The position numbers and the translations under genes are program-made. A stretch of DNA of 64,000 bases from Pseudomonadales bacterium (GTDB lineage Bacteria > Pseudomonadota > Gammaproteobacteria > Pseudomonadales > Ketobacteraceae), in assembly GCA_002708905.1 (NCBI GenBank), contig PAPM01000020.1, positions 1 to 64,000 on the forward strand, read 5' to 3'. Positions 25,086 to 33,766 of this stretch are shown piece after piece (position 1 is the first letter of the stretch; each line of letters opens with the position of its first letter). The notes beneath the pieces are model-generated. The model saw only the letters and a list, made by a program, of their open reading frames with translations. It did not search any database and was not told where the DNA came from.

Positions 25086-25146
25086 ATATGCATCATGTGT
25101 CATAAAGGCTATCACTGCTGGTGGCCATATGCAACATGAGTCATAA
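25086..25146. promoter_or_regulatory. duplicated operator-like site between oxidoreductase and PadR genes
   Basis: Two 20-bp copies (25086-25105 and 25127-25146) of ATATGCAwCATGwGTCATAA differ at two positions and start 41 bp apart, about four helical turns. Each copy has partial dyad symmetry (ATG...CAT), as in PadR operators. They fill the divergent intergenic region. Confidence 0.6.
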
Positions 25147-25175
25147 TGTGCCGATCACAGGCAAGAGGTAAGTGA

Positions 25176-25733
25176 ATGTCTCTCCAGCATGTACTGTTAA
25201 TGGTACTGAAGAAGCAGAAAGCGACAGGCTATGGTATCGCCAAGTGGTTCGATGGGCCCTTGGGGTATTTTTGGGACACCAGTCATCAGCGGGTCTACCG
25301 GGCTCTGGCCAGGCTGGATGAAGAAGGCTGGGTGCGCTTCGAGGTGGTGCCGCAAAAAGGTAAGCCTGACAAGAAGGTTTACGAGATTACTGAGCAGGGG
25401 GAGAAAGCCCTGGATGAGTGGATGCGCAAGCCCTTGCCCCTCCCCAAAGTGAATGAACCCTATCTGGTAAAGTTGTTTGGTGCCGATACCCACTATTTGG
25501 AGACCTTAATCAGCGAAGCGAAACAAAGACTTACAAAGCACAAGGCGTTATTGCTGGCCTATCGGCAGGTGGAAGCCCAATATTTCTCGGAAACGGATTT
25601 GAATCCGGAACTCAGAATGATGTACCTGACGTTGCGGCGGGGAATTATCTATGAAGAAAGCAGTGTTCAATGGACTGAAGAAGCGCTCTCTGTTTTGGTG
25701 GATTTACATGAAAACAACAATAAAACTACCTGA
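25176..25733 (+). CDS. PadR-family transcriptional regulator
   Basis: This 185-residue protein has the PadR winged helix at residues 1-85: LQHVLLMVLKKQKATGYGIA, then the recognition region HQRVYRALARLDEEGWVRFE, then the wing YEITEQGEKALDEW. A C-terminal helical dimerisation domain follows (Vir_AdhR type). It is divergent from the FAD oxidoreductase gene. Two near-identical operator-like repeats sit in the gap, so it likely represses both. Known PadR effectors are small aromatic or lipophilic compounds; the effector here is unknown. Confidence 0.92.
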   Translation: MSLQHVLLMVLKKQKATGYGIAKWFDGPLGYFWDTSHQRVYRALARLDEEGWVRFEVVPQKGKPDKKVYEITEQGEKALDEWMRKPLPLPKVNEPYLVKLFGADTHYLETLISEAKQRLTKHKALLLAYRQVEAQYFSETDLNPELRMMYLTLRRGIIYEESSVQWTEEALSVLVDLHENNNKTT

Positions 25734-25860
25734 ATTCACTTTGATAAATTTCAAAAAACAGGGTTCGTCTGCTATATACTTATGAGTCTTTTTTTATTTT
25801 TTGATTTGCGATTTTCTCTTTTAAATTCAAATTATTTCAGCCTTATTGGATATTAACACG

Positions 25861-27120
25861 ATGAAATTTCGACAGCTTCTGATCGCAGGATTTGCCTCCG
25901 TTATGTTGTGCTCGACTGTTTTGGCGGCGGGTGTGTACGAGGGGGAGCGCAACGCCTTCAACCGGTTCCATGGTAAGGGTACATACAAGTATACCAACGG
26001 GAATGTGTATGAAGGTGACTGGGTTGACGGCCGCAAGAGTGGCGAAGGCACCCAGACCTGGCCGGATGGCGAAAAATATGTGGGCAGTTGGAGCAATAAT
26101 CGTGAGCACGGCATGGGTATCAAAAGCTGGCCCAACGGCAATACCTATAAAGGTGAATGGCTGCAGGGCAAGATGAGTGGTCAGGGCACGTACAAGTGGG
26201 CCAACGGTGATACCTACACCGGTGGCTTCATTGCTGATCAGAAACAGGGTAAGGGCGTGCTGGTTGAAGCCGCCACTGGTGTGAAATACGAAGGCACCTG
26301 GAAAGATGACCAGCGAGAAGGTGAGTTTACCGTTACCATGAAAAACGGCAATGTGGCCCGTGGCGTCTGGAAGGCGGACAAACCGCCCGCTCGGGCGACC
26401 GTTGTGTTGAAGGGTGGTGACCTGTATTCAGGCCCGGTGCGGGGTGGTTACCTGCCCAATGGTAAGGGTTCCTGTACCATCGACGGCAAACCGGTTGCCT
26501 GTGAGTTCAAAGCCGGGGAGAAAGTGGAAGTGGCAGTGGTAGCCGCACCCAAGCCGGCTCCCAAACCCACACCTAAGCCCGCTGCCAAGCCGGCTGAGCC
26601 TGCTGCGGCTGGCAATAAGCCCAAGGTGATCCCCTTTGCAGAGGTGGCTGGTGGCGCTGCGGCCGGCGCTGCAGCAGTGGAAGCCGCACCTGCACCACCA
26701 CCCAAGCCGAAAGATCCCCGTACCAAGCGTGGTGTGCGCGCCGATGGCAGCCAGTTTTTCTTCAAGCATAATGGTGGTTACAGCGACAACATTCCGAACC
26801 TGGCAGTGGAGAAAAACATCAACGAGTTCGGAGCCATGCAGATTTCCGCCACCGGTGGTGAATACGATGTGACTTTCACCATTGACGAGTACGTAGGCGA
26901 AGGCACTTATGAACTCAAGTATTTCAAGGCGGCGATTCAGAAGAAAGGTGACAGCAAGTCCTATCGCACCTCCAGTTCTGAGCCGGGCAAGCTGACGGTA
27001 TTACAGGATGGTAAGGGTATGCTGATCGGTATCTTCTCGTTTACCGGTTACCCTTACGGTAATGTGGGGGCAGACAAGCAGGTAGTGGCCGAGGGCGAAT
27101 TCGCTATTCCGCTGAAATAG
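25861..27120 (+). CDS. secreted MORN-repeat protein with C-terminal unknown domain
   Basis: This 419-residue protein has a signal peptide (about 1-22, ending V-L-A-A-G). Around seven MORN repeats follow at about 25-190 with the YEGDW/YVGSW/YKGEW pattern, then a Pro-Ala-Lys-rich linker (about 220-285) and a C-terminal domain of about 130 residues. The linker suggests crossing of the cell wall or exposure in the periplasm. Bacterial MORN proteins are scaffolds or lipid-associated envelope proteins, but no specific role can be given here. The ATG at 25861 begins the signal peptide; the frame extends 15 bases upstream from a TTG. A bidirectional terminator follows. Confidence 0.8.
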   Translation: MKFRQLLIAGFASVMLCSTVLAAGVYEGERNAFNRFHGKGTYKYTNGNVYEGDWVDGRKSGEGTQTWPDGEKYVGSWSNNREHGMGIKSWPNGNTYKGEWLQGKMSGQGTYKWANGDTYTGGFIADQKQGKGVLVEAATGVKYEGTWKDDQREGEFTVTMKNGNVARGVWKADKPPARATVVLKGGDLYSGPVRGGYLPNGKGSCTIDGKPVACEFKAGEKVEVAVVAAPKPAPKPTPKPAAKPAEPAAAGNKPKVIPFAEVAGGAAAGAAAVEAAPAPPPKPKDPRTKRGVRADGSQFFFKHNGGYSDNIPNLAVEKNINEFGAMQISATGGEYDVTFTIDEYVGEGTYELKYFKAAIQKKGDSKSYRTSSSEPGKLTVLQDGKGMLIGIFSFTGYPYGNVGADKQVVAEGEFAIPLK

Positions 27121-27131
27121 CTGGAAGAATT

Positions 27132-27159
27132 AAAAAAAGCGCCGCGAGGCGCTTTTTTT
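27132..27159. terminator. bidirectional rho-independent terminator
   Basis: GCGCC (27139-27143) pairs with GGCGC (27148-27152) around loop GCGA. The stem is flanked by A7 on the left and T7 on the right, so it works for both the MORN gene and the convergent HDOD gene. Confidence 0.9.
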
Positions 27160-27177
27160 ATGTGGCAATCACATGGC

Positions 27178-28410
27178 CTATGCCACCAGCAGTTGTCGGG
27201 TATCTTCCAGCTGGGATTTGGCCTGTGCCATGATGGAGTTCAGGATGGAGGGGTCGCTTTCCCCGGGGAAGAGGCGCTTGAAAGCCGGAACCTTGCTCAG
27301 TTTTTTCATCCGTTCCTCATCCAGCATCATATGGTGCAGGTGAGCCACAATTACCAGGTCGGCAAAGTCGGCTTCCCCGTCGTGGTGATAACGCCAGTTT
27401 TCTGAGTGGGTGGTGGTGGCCACCATTTCTTCATTGAAACCCCAGCGCTTCAGAATCACCGAGCCCAGCTCCGGCTTCAGTTCCTTGATCGTCTTTTCCA
27501 ACTGCTTGGCATCCTGTGCCAGGCTCGGGTACTGATCAGCGTACATCAGAATGGGCACGACGCCGATGTCGTGCAGCAACCCGGCCAGCATGCCCTGATC
27601 CGGGTCCAGGCCTCGCACATTCTTTGCCAGTACATAGCAAATGGCCGCGATCTCGATACTGTGTTGCCAGAGGCCATCCATGCGCTGTTTCAGTAAGGGC
27701 GCATTGGCTTTGAACAACTCTTTGAGCGTAAAACTGGTCACCAGCTGTTTGGTGGTCTGCATTCCCAAGCGGACGATAGCCTGGGCACTGGTCTCAAACT
27801 CTTTGGTGCCGCGAAACAGCGGGCTGTTGGCGGCTTTAATCAGTTTGGCGGCGATGGAAGGGTCGGTGTTGACCGCCTGGGAGATTTTCTTTGCACTGTT
27901 GGTGCCGTCATCAATCATCTTGCGAATACGGACGGCCACTTCAGGCAGGCTGGGCAGGACAAGCTTGTTGTTGCGCAGGTCGCCGTAAATATCCAACAGT
28001 AATTGTTTATCCTCCGGCTGGTCTTCCCTCAGTATCCGCTTGACTTCAAAACTGTCGCCGGGGGCCTCATGCAGCAGTGCTTTGAGCGATTCAAGCTCCA
28101 CTTGCAGAACCGCGGCGTTGGAATGGGCGCTAATGTTGAACGGGCGCGGGCGCTTGTGGGCAATGGGTCCCTGGGCATCCGGGCTGCCGGCCACGATGGT
28201 TTTAATGCTGTGGGTGTCGGGGTCCTGCAGATCCAGCTCTCCGGCCAACAGGAAGTACTCAAATGGATCTGATGAGCCTGCTTCAACGATCAGTTCCCCG
28301 GGTCCCAGACGCAGGGTTTCGCTGTTATTAATCAGTACTATCAGCTGCTCGTCACTCAAGTGACGGAGTAGCTCGAATTGCTTAAGCTGTTCCGTGTCCA
28401 TCGCAGTCAT
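27178..28410 (-). CDS. cNMP-binding-like and HDOD domain signalling protein
   Basis: This 410-residue soluble protein has an N-terminal cyclic-nucleotide-binding-like fold (about 10-110, LGPGELIVEAGSSDPFEYFL). An HDOD domain follows (about 145-345), with LPSLPEVAVRIRKMIDD at its start and a retained GLLHDIGVVPILMY. HDOD domains are signalling modules related to HD-GYP but lack its full catalytic site. The cNMP-like domain lacks the typical phosphate-binding cassette, so it may not bind cAMP. The start is uncertain by three codons (28410 or 28401). The gene stands alone, convergent with the MORN gene. Confidence 0.88.
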   Translation of the reverse strand: MTAMDTEQLKQFELLRHLSDEQLIVLINNSETLRLGPGELIVEAGSSDPFEYFLLAGELDLQDPDTHSIKTIVAGSPDAQGPIAHKRPRPFNISAHSNAAVLQVELESLKALLHEAPGDSFEVKRILREDQPEDKQLLLDIYGDLRNNKLVLPSLPEVAVRIRKMIDDGTNSAKKISQAVNTDPSIAAKLIKAANSPLFRGTKEFETSAQAIVRLGMQTTKQLVTSFTLKELFKANAPLLKQRMDGLWQHSIEIAAICYVLAKNVRGLDPDQGMLAGLLHDIGVVPILMYADQYPSLAQDAKQLEKTIKELKPELGSVILKRWGFNEEMVATTTHSENWRYHHDGEADFADLVIVAHLHHMMLDEERMKKLSKVPAFKRLFPGESDPSILNSIMAQAKSQLEDTRQLLVA

Positions 28411-28566
28411 TCATCTGGTGCAATTTGGCGAAAGGTCTACGCCGTGAATCAACACTGCCTGTAGGCAGCCCGGTATTTCTTCAGTATAGAAACGGATTGG
28501 AGAATGCGTGGTGGGATTGGGAAAAGTTTGTGACGGGATTCCGGCAGCGGACAAATTGGATTAGGC

Positions 28567-28586
28567 GCTCCGGGTTGCCCCGGAGC
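28567..28586. repeat. 8-bp perfect hairpin downstream of the AarF gene
   Basis: GCTCCGGG (28567-28574) pairs with CCCGGAGC (28579-28586). No T-run follows on the minus strand. The same stem core occurs at 711-734, suggesting a shared small palindrome or coincidence. Confidence 0.45.
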
Positions 28587-28599
28587 AGGGCCTTTTACA

Positions 28600-28631
28600 T
28601 AACCTTTCTCTTACTTAACCTTTCTCTTACT
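28600..28631. repeat. perfect 16-bp tandem duplication across the AarF stop codon
   Basis: TAACCTTTCTCTTACT occurs twice in a row (28600-28615, 28616-28631). On the minus strand each copy carries a TAA; the upstream copy supplies the gene's stop. Confidence 0.9.
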
Positions 28632-30015
28632 GAACATAGGGAGCCAATACGTCATAACCCTTGATTTCGGCCTTGAGCACGGACATGAACGTGTAAGCAC
28701 CCATGATCTTGCGCACCAGGAACATCAGTTCCCTGGGTGGAATGGTGAAATGGCGGTTGGCCCCGGCGGCGGATAACCCGGCCTTCATACTCAGGCGGGC
28801 AGGCAAATTGCTCTCACCCCACTTGTATTCCTGCTGCTCGTTCAGCAGATACGAAGGCGGTGGGAAACGCTCGGGATCGGCAAAGGGTTCGATGGCCATA
28901 AAGCAAAGCTGCAGCAGTCCCCGTTTGGCGTCCAGCGGTGTGCCGGGATTGAACAGCTTCAGGGATTCCAATCCCTCCAGCAACATGGCTTCATCGTGTA
29001 GAAATGCGGCTTTGACAATTTTGCGACCCGGCCCCAGGGTTTTGTCGGAAAATTCCCGCACAGCACCGAAGTCCAGCAGCACGACCTGGTCAGGGACATT
29101 CTCGCCATCGCCCAGGCGCACGAAATAATTGCCGAAGTTGGGGTCAGTCTGCATTTCGCCCCATTCGAATACCTCCATCCAGCACAGATCCAGAGCCGAG
29201 CGACAAATGGCATTACGGCGCTCCTGAGGCAGGGCCTTGGTCTCAGGGGCGTCGATGTCCAGACCTGGCTCAAAGGACGTGGCAATGACCCGCCTGCTGC
29301 AGAATTCGTCGTAAACCCTGGGCACGATAAAGCGCGTATCATCCTGCAGGCGTTCACGGAATAATTTGGTCTTCTCCCGTTCGTGCTGGTAATCCACTTC
29401 CCGGTACATCATTTCCCGGATCTCCTGGAACCAGGATTCGAATTCTTCGGTAATGGGCACAATTTTGAGCATCCGGATCAGGCTTTCCACCGCACCCAGA
29501 TCGCTGTCAACGGCTTCGGCTACACCGGGGTATTGGATCTTCAGGCAGATTTCTTCCCCGCTGGCTTTGATCACGGCTTTGTGCACCTGGCCGATGGACG
29601 CGGCGCCCAGTGGTTCCTCTTCGATCTCCAGCATGGCCAGTTTCTCTGCCCCCAGTTCGTCCTCCAGCTCTTCGTAGATGGTGGTCCACTCCAGGGCGGC
29701 CGTGTTGTCTTCCAGAGTATGCAGGGCTTCAGTCACTTCCAGCGGCAGGAAGTGTTCGCCGTAAAGCGCCATCATCTGGCCGATTTTGACGATACTGCCT
29801 TTCAGTTTGCCGATTTCCTCTGCCAGGTAATGGGCCTGCCTGGACAGGATGGCCTTCTGGCGGTCGGCCCGCTCTTCCTTGCGGGTGAACATGTTGCCGG
29901 CAGACTGTGCTGCGAGCATGGTACCTGCCACAAAGCCGGCCTTGGCCATACTGAAGCGCCGCTCAAATGCGCCGGTTTTGACTCGCTTGAGCGTGGTTTT
30001 CGGTTTTTCTGACAT
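28627..30015 (-). CDS. ABC1/AarF/UbiB-family atypical kinase
   Basis: This 462-residue protein kinase-like ATPase belongs to the ABC1/UbiB/ADCK family. The family K-x-G-Q motif is present (KLKGSIVKIGQMMALYG), and PLGAASIGQVHKAVI is the Ala-rich nucleotide loop. The invariant Lys is in LKIQYPGVAEAVDSD, the catalytic-loop Asp in QTDPNFGNYFV, and the metal-binding Asp in LLDFGAVREF. The length is shorter than UbiB (546) and it lacks obvious C-terminal transmembrane helices. The ATG at 30015 has AAGGTG upstream; the frame runs 141 codons further without support. Family members support ubiquinone synthesis or lipid handling. Confidence 0.9.
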   Translation of the reverse strand: MSEKPKTTLKRVKTGAFERRFSMAKAGFVAGTMLAAQSAGNMFTRKEERADRQKAILSRQAHYLAEEIGKLKGSIVKIGQMMALYGEHFLPLEVTEALHTLEDNTAALEWTTIYEELEDELGAEKLAMLEIEEEPLGAASIGQVHKAVIKASGEEICLKIQYPGVAEAVDSDLGAVESLIRMLKIVPITEEFESWFQEIREMMYREVDYQHEREKTKLFRERLQDDTRFIVPRVYDEFCSRRVIATSFEPGLDIDAPETKALPQERRNAICRSALDLCWMEVFEWGEMQTDPNFGNYFVRLGDGENVPDQVVLLDFGAVREFSDKTLGPGRKIVKAAFLHDEAMLLEGLESLKLFNPGTPLDAKRGLLQLCFMAIEPFADPERFPPPSYLLNEQQEYKWGESNLPARLSMKAGLSAAGANRHFTIPPRELMFLVRKIMGAYTFMSVLKAEIKGYDVLAPYVQ

Positions 30016-30250
30016 TGAACACCTTAATGTTGTGGACGCCAAATGGCGGCGTCCAACCCCCTGAATGGTCTTGGATGGCCCACTCGGGCCGAATCCCAAT
30101 GGCGCCAAATAGTAACTCAAATCGCCACTGATTACATTTGCCTTAGTGTACAGGGGCCGGTGAACCACGACGCCATTGCCAATCTTGCCCGTTGCCCGGA
30201 CTGGGGGTAAATTGAGCGGTAGCGTTGATGATGAGAGGAGGGCACTCAGG

Positions 30251-30448
30251 GTGCCGGATGACAAATCGGATGATAATGTGGTGGAGTTCGGCAGCGCCCG
30301 GGAGCGGGTGGTGCATGAGCGGAAAGAGCAGGCGGCCAAGGACCTGCGCAAGCAGTTCCAGAAGGCGATGGGCTGGAAAAACCGGCCTAAGGTCAAGAGC
30401 AAAACCGGCAACAAGGGCCCTAAACCCAAGAATGGCAAGAAGCGCTAG
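30251..30448 (+). CDS. small lysine-rich basic protein, unknown function
   Basis: This 65-residue protein has a Lys/Arg/Gly/Pro-rich C-terminus (about 45-65). The GTG at 30251 is the likely start, because GAGGAGGG ends about 8 nt upstream; the longer frame from a TTG at 30176 has no such site. The central part (ERVVHERKEQAAKDLRKQFQ) looks helical. It may bind nucleic acid, by composition only. Its end overlaps the convergent MBL gene by 4 bp. The good ribosome-binding site and codon use argue for a real gene. Confidence 0.6.
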   Translation: MPDDKSDDNVVEFGSARERVVHERKEQAAKDLRKQFQKAMGWKNRPKVKSKTGNKGPKPKNGKKR

Positions 30449-31284
30449 TTTTTTTGCCAGATCCCGGCTGATTCCCTGACGATGCCCTCTTTTTGCAGCT
30501 TGTCCAGATGGGCCTGCAGGGAGTAGCGGGCGATGGGGTGCAGGAACGGCGGCACATCGTCATACACCGCGGGGGTCAGGGTATCCAGGTCGGCAGGTCC
30601 GGTTTTCTCCATGCCGGTCAGCACTTTGGCCTCCCGCATCAAGCGGTGTTGAATCAGCCCTTCAATCACGTCCTGGGGATGATCCATCAGGTGGCCATGG
30701 GCCGGCGCCAGCTGCCGGATCGCGATGCCCTTCAGCTTTTCCAGTGATTCCAGATAGGCCTTCATGTCCCCATCCGGTGGTGCGATGACTACCGTGGACC
30801 CTTCCATAATATGATCCCCGGTGAACAGCACCTGTTCCTGCTCCAGATGGAAACACAGATGGTTGCTGGCATGGCCGGGTGTATGCAACGCCAGCAGACG
30901 GAAATCATCACACTGCACATAGTCACCCTCCTGCCAGCATTGATCCGGGCTGAAGCTCGGGTCCTGTGATTGGGGAGAAACGGCAGGCATACCAATGACA
31001 GTGGCGTCAGTCGCCTCCTGCAGGGCCTTGGCGGCCGGCGAGTGATCCATATGGGTGTGGGTGCATAAGATCCACTGAATGGTGGCGTGGGCGTCCGCCG
31101 CGGCCTGGAGGATGGCGTCCACATGTTCCGGAATGGCCGGACCAGGATCAATCACCGCCCATTCGCCTTTCCCCACCAGATAGGTGTTGGTGCCTGGACC
31201 GGTCATGATGCCCGGATTGGGTGCCGTGATCCGCCGGATCAGGGGGGAGAGAACAATGGTTTCGCCGTGTACCAGATTACTCAT
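30445..31284 (-). CDS. metallo-beta-lactamase-fold hydrolase (LACTB2/RNase Z-like)
   Basis: This 279-residue MBL-fold enzyme has the zinc motif H-x-H-x-D-H (THTHMDHSPA). Later ligands are His in LHTPGHASNHLC, Asp in LFTGDHIMEG and His in LAPAHGHLMD. The start pattern PNPGIMTGPGTNTYLVG and a C-terminal winged-helix-like tail fit the LACTB2 group. It lies 31 bp after the Nudix gene on the same strand, a pair often seen together in gammaproteobacteria. The substrate is uncertain; LACTB2 is an RNase, but others are thioester or ester hydrolases. Confidence 0.9.
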   Translation of the reverse strand: MSNLVHGETIVLSPLIRRITAPNPGIMTGPGTNTYLVGKGEWAVIDPGPAIPEHVDAILQAAADAHATIQWILCTHTHMDHSPAAKALQEATDATVIGMPAVSPQSQDPSFSPDQCWQEGDYVQCDDFRLLALHTPGHASNHLCFHLEQEQVLFTGDHIMEGSTVVIAPPDGDMKAYLESLEKLKGIAIRQLAPAHGHLMDHPQDVIEGLIQHRLMREAKVLTGMEKTGPADLDTLTPAVYDDVPPFLHPIARYSLQAHLDKLQKEGIVRESAGIWQKN

Positions 31285-31315
31285 AGCGCTGCCTTGCCGG
31301 GATAATGGGTCGATT

Positions 31316-32008
31316 TTAACGCGTTTTGCCCTTGGCTGCCTGCCCTTCGTTTGCCATCAGCTGTCGCACACTGCTGTATTTCGCCAGGTGGCGCAACGTC
31401 ATGATGGTCGGGAGCACCAGCTCCCATTTCCCTTGTTCATAGTGAGCAAGCGCCTCTGCCGGCGTGAACCACCCGGTATTTATGGCTTCATGGTCGTCTT
31501 GCCGGGGCTCCTGTCCTTCCGGCCAGGGGCACAGGAAAAAGCGGGTGTCGTAACGTTTGGGGTTGCCGGGAGGGGTAATCCAGCGACTCAGGTACTTCAG
31601 CTGGCCGGTTTGCAGGTGCAATTGGTGCCGGGTGCAAAAATCGATAAATCCGGAAGGGGATTGCTGCAGGAAATGTTGGGCACTGGCGGCCAGTTCGCCG
31701 CTGGCACCTTGGGCCAGGAGGATACCGGCTTCCTCCACCAATTCACGAATGGCGGCGATCCAGTAGGCATGCGCATTGGCTTCCAGTTGCAGCAGGCGGT
31801 TAGCCGATTCCGGTTCCAGATCGCAGAAATTGAGCCAGCCGTCATCCTGGTCATGAGGATCCAGTTTGCCGCCTGGAAAGACCCAGGCTCCCCCGACAAA
31901 AACGGCTTCCGGATTGCGTTGCTGCATCAGTATTTGCGGCCCTTGGTCGGAATCTTTCAGCAGTACAATGGTGGCAGCAGGTTGAATGGGAACACTTTGG
32001 TTTTTCAA
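31316..32008 (-). CDS. Nudix hydrolase, NUDT19-like
   Basis: This 230-residue Nudix protein has its box split by an insertion: WVFPGGKLDPHD, then about 30 residues, then IRELVEEAGILLA. The REXXEEXG glutamates needed for metal binding are intact. A Nudix box with an insertion of this kind is typical of the NUDT7/NUDT19 coenzyme A diphosphatase group, so an acyl-CoA or CoA substrate is plausible. It is followed closely by the MBL hydrolase on the same strand. No signal peptide is present. Confidence 0.88.
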   Translation of the reverse strand: MKNQSVPIQPAATIVLLKDSDQGPQILMQQRNPEAVFVGGAWVFPGGKLDPHDQDDGWLNFCDLEPESANRLLQLEANAHAYWIAAIRELVEEAGILLAQGASGELAASAQHFLQQSPSGFIDFCTRHQLHLQTGQLKYLSRWITPPGNPKRYDTRFFLCPWPEGQEPRQDDHEAINTGWFTPAEALAHYEQGKWELVLPTIMTLRHLAKYSSVRQLMANEGQAAKGKTR

Positions 32009-32162
32009 CGGATTAGTCTCACTTCCGACGGGGCTTCATCAGGGGGGTACACTTTAGCAGAGAAAATTGGACAAGTATCGGGCTGCTGCGAGGGTCGCGA
32101 ATTTGCCGAATCACAGATCCGTTGTTACGCTTTATGAGAGTAGTACAAGAGTTTTACTTCCT

Positions 32163-33647
32163 ATGTCAATTTGGTCAAGGCTGGTCAGCGCCCACATCAG
32201 AAAACTGAAAGAAACCTGCAGTGATGAAGTCATTGATTTCATGCTGATGGAGAGTGGGTTGGAGCGTGAAGGCACCGAGTTTGTCAAAGTCGATTCCCTT
32301 ACTGATCTGAGTCGTTATCTCGATACCCTGGAAAACTATCTTGGGGTCCTCTACCGCGATCGGGCGGAAGAGATCTTCAATAACATTCTGCAAACGGGTT
32401 GGCAGGATCAACTGGTGAACGCTCAGCTTGATCAGGATCTGGCGTTGAAGCTGGAAGAACAGGCGCGCCTGACCAAAAAACTGGAAAGTCTGAATCGAAA
32501 CTTGCAACAGGCGAAAGAGTCTGCGGAAATCGCTTCGCGGGCCAAATCCGTATTCCTGGCCAACATGAGCCATGAAATCCGCACCCCGATGAACGGCGTT
32601 ATTGCCAGCGTGCAATTGTTGCAGGACACCCCATTGAACAAGGAACAGCATGAGCTGGTAACCTTGATTAACCGCTCGTCCAACTCCCTGATGAGCATTA
32701 TCAACGATATTTTGGACCTGTCCAAGATTGAAGCGGGTCATCTCGAATTGCAGAAAGAGCCGTTCAATTTCCACCAGATGATCCACGATGTTTGCGATCT
32801 CAATCGTGCCTTTGGCATGGACAAAGCGGTCACCATCAATGTATCGCTGGAGCCTGACACCCCTAAGTATCTGATGGGTGATGCCACGCGAATTCGTCAG
32901 GTGTTGATGAACCTGGTGACCAACGCCATCAAGTTTACCCGTGAAGGCCGGGTCGATATTGAGGTGGGCTATGACCATATTGAGGGTAACCGCTTCAACA
33001 TTATCATCGAGGTGCATGACACGGGTATCGGTATTCCCAAGGATCGTATCGATAAGATTTTTGAATCTTTTGAGCAGGCGGACGTGACCATAGGTCGTAA
33101 TTACGGTGGTACCGGATTGGGACTGACCATCTGCAAGAATTTGATTGACCTGATGGACGGGTACATGGAGGTTGAAAGTGAAAAGGACAAAGGCGCTTCG
33201 TTCATTATCACGTTGCCCTTGAGAGCAACCGATCCTATTGCTGATGAATCGCCCCAGGATCTGCTGAGCAAGAACTACCAGAAGAAAGTGTTGGTGGCCG
33301 AGGATAATGTGGTCAATCAACGGGTGGCGCAAAAGATGTTCAGCAAGATCGGGTTGGATGTTGATATTGTCTTCGATGGAGAGGCTGCTGTGGCCGCTGC
33401 CAACGCCCAGCATTACGATTTGATCGTGATGGACATTGAAATGCCCGGACTCAATGGCCTGGAAGCGTCCCGTTCCATTATTGACGGTGCGGGCCCAAAT
33501 CGCTCCACACCGATTATCGCCATGACAGCCAGCGTATTGGATGAGGATCGCCAGCGCATTCTGGATGCCGGTATGCAGGGGGTGGTGGGTAAGCCGGTTA
33601 GGCTACAGCAGTTAACCCAGGAACTGGATCGTTTGTTTATAAATTGA
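32163..33647 (+). CDS. soluble hybrid histidine kinase with C-terminal receiver
   Basis: This 494-residue protein has no transmembrane helix. An N-terminal region of about 110 residues of unknown fold is followed by a coiled coil (about 90-125). HisKA carries H137 in FLANMSHEIRTPMNG, and the HATPase has NLVTNAIKFT, DTGIGIP and GGTGLGL. The C-terminal receiver carries an Asp in LIVMDIEMPGLNG. The N-terminus may be a heme- or small-molecule-sensing domain but I do not recognise it. The ATG at 32163 is weakly supported, with no clear ribosome-binding site. No Hpt protein is nearby. It is followed by a cNMP-GGDEF gene on the same strand, a possible output. Confidence 0.88.
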   Translation: MSIWSRLVSAHIRKLKETCSDEVIDFMLMESGLEREGTEFVKVDSLTDLSRYLDTLENYLGVLYRDRAEEIFNNILQTGWQDQLVNAQLDQDLALKLEEQARLTKKLESLNRNLQQAKESAEIASRAKSVFLANMSHEIRTPMNGVIASVQLLQDTPLNKEQHELVTLINRSSNSLMSIINDILDLSKIEAGHLELQKEPFNFHQMIHDVCDLNRAFGMDKAVTINVSLEPDTPKYLMGDATRIRQVLMNLVTNAIKFTREGRVDIEVGYDHIEGNRFNIIIEVHDTGIGIPKDRIDKIFESFEQADVTIGRNYGGTGLGLTICKNLIDLMDGYMEVESEKDKGASFIITLPLRATDPIADESPQDLLSKNYQKKVLVAEDNVVNQRVAQKMFSKIGLDVDIVFDGEAAVAAANAQHYDLIVMDIEMPGLNGLEASRSIIDGAGPNRSTPIIAMTASVLDEDRQRILDAGMQGVVGKPVRLQQLTQELDRLFIN

Positions 33648-33766
33648 CCTGGTTATCAATTTGAATGCTGACTTCAGCGTAAAATTAACCAAATGAACAG
33701 GATTAAGGTTGCGCTAATGAAAATTGGGGACAACTATTCTAGTGTTCCAGCATTAATGTGGTCTTT

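Noticed and set aside
28425-28664. Plus-strand open frame of 79 codons between HDOD and AarF
   Set aside because: It crosses the tandem duplication and the AarF stop, has no ribosome-binding site and no recognisable product.
30176-30250. TTG start for the small basic gene
   Set aside because: No ribosome-binding site, whereas GTG 30251 has GAGGAGGG at proper distance.
30016-30438. N-terminal extension of the AarF kinase to 30438
   Set aside because: The extra 141 codons overlap the small plus-strand gene and look non-coding; the ATG at 30015 has a ribosome-binding site.
32175-33413. 412-codon minus-strand open frame inside the hybrid kinase gene
   Set aside because: Antisense to a gene with clear HisKA, HATPase and receiver motifs; a shadow frame.
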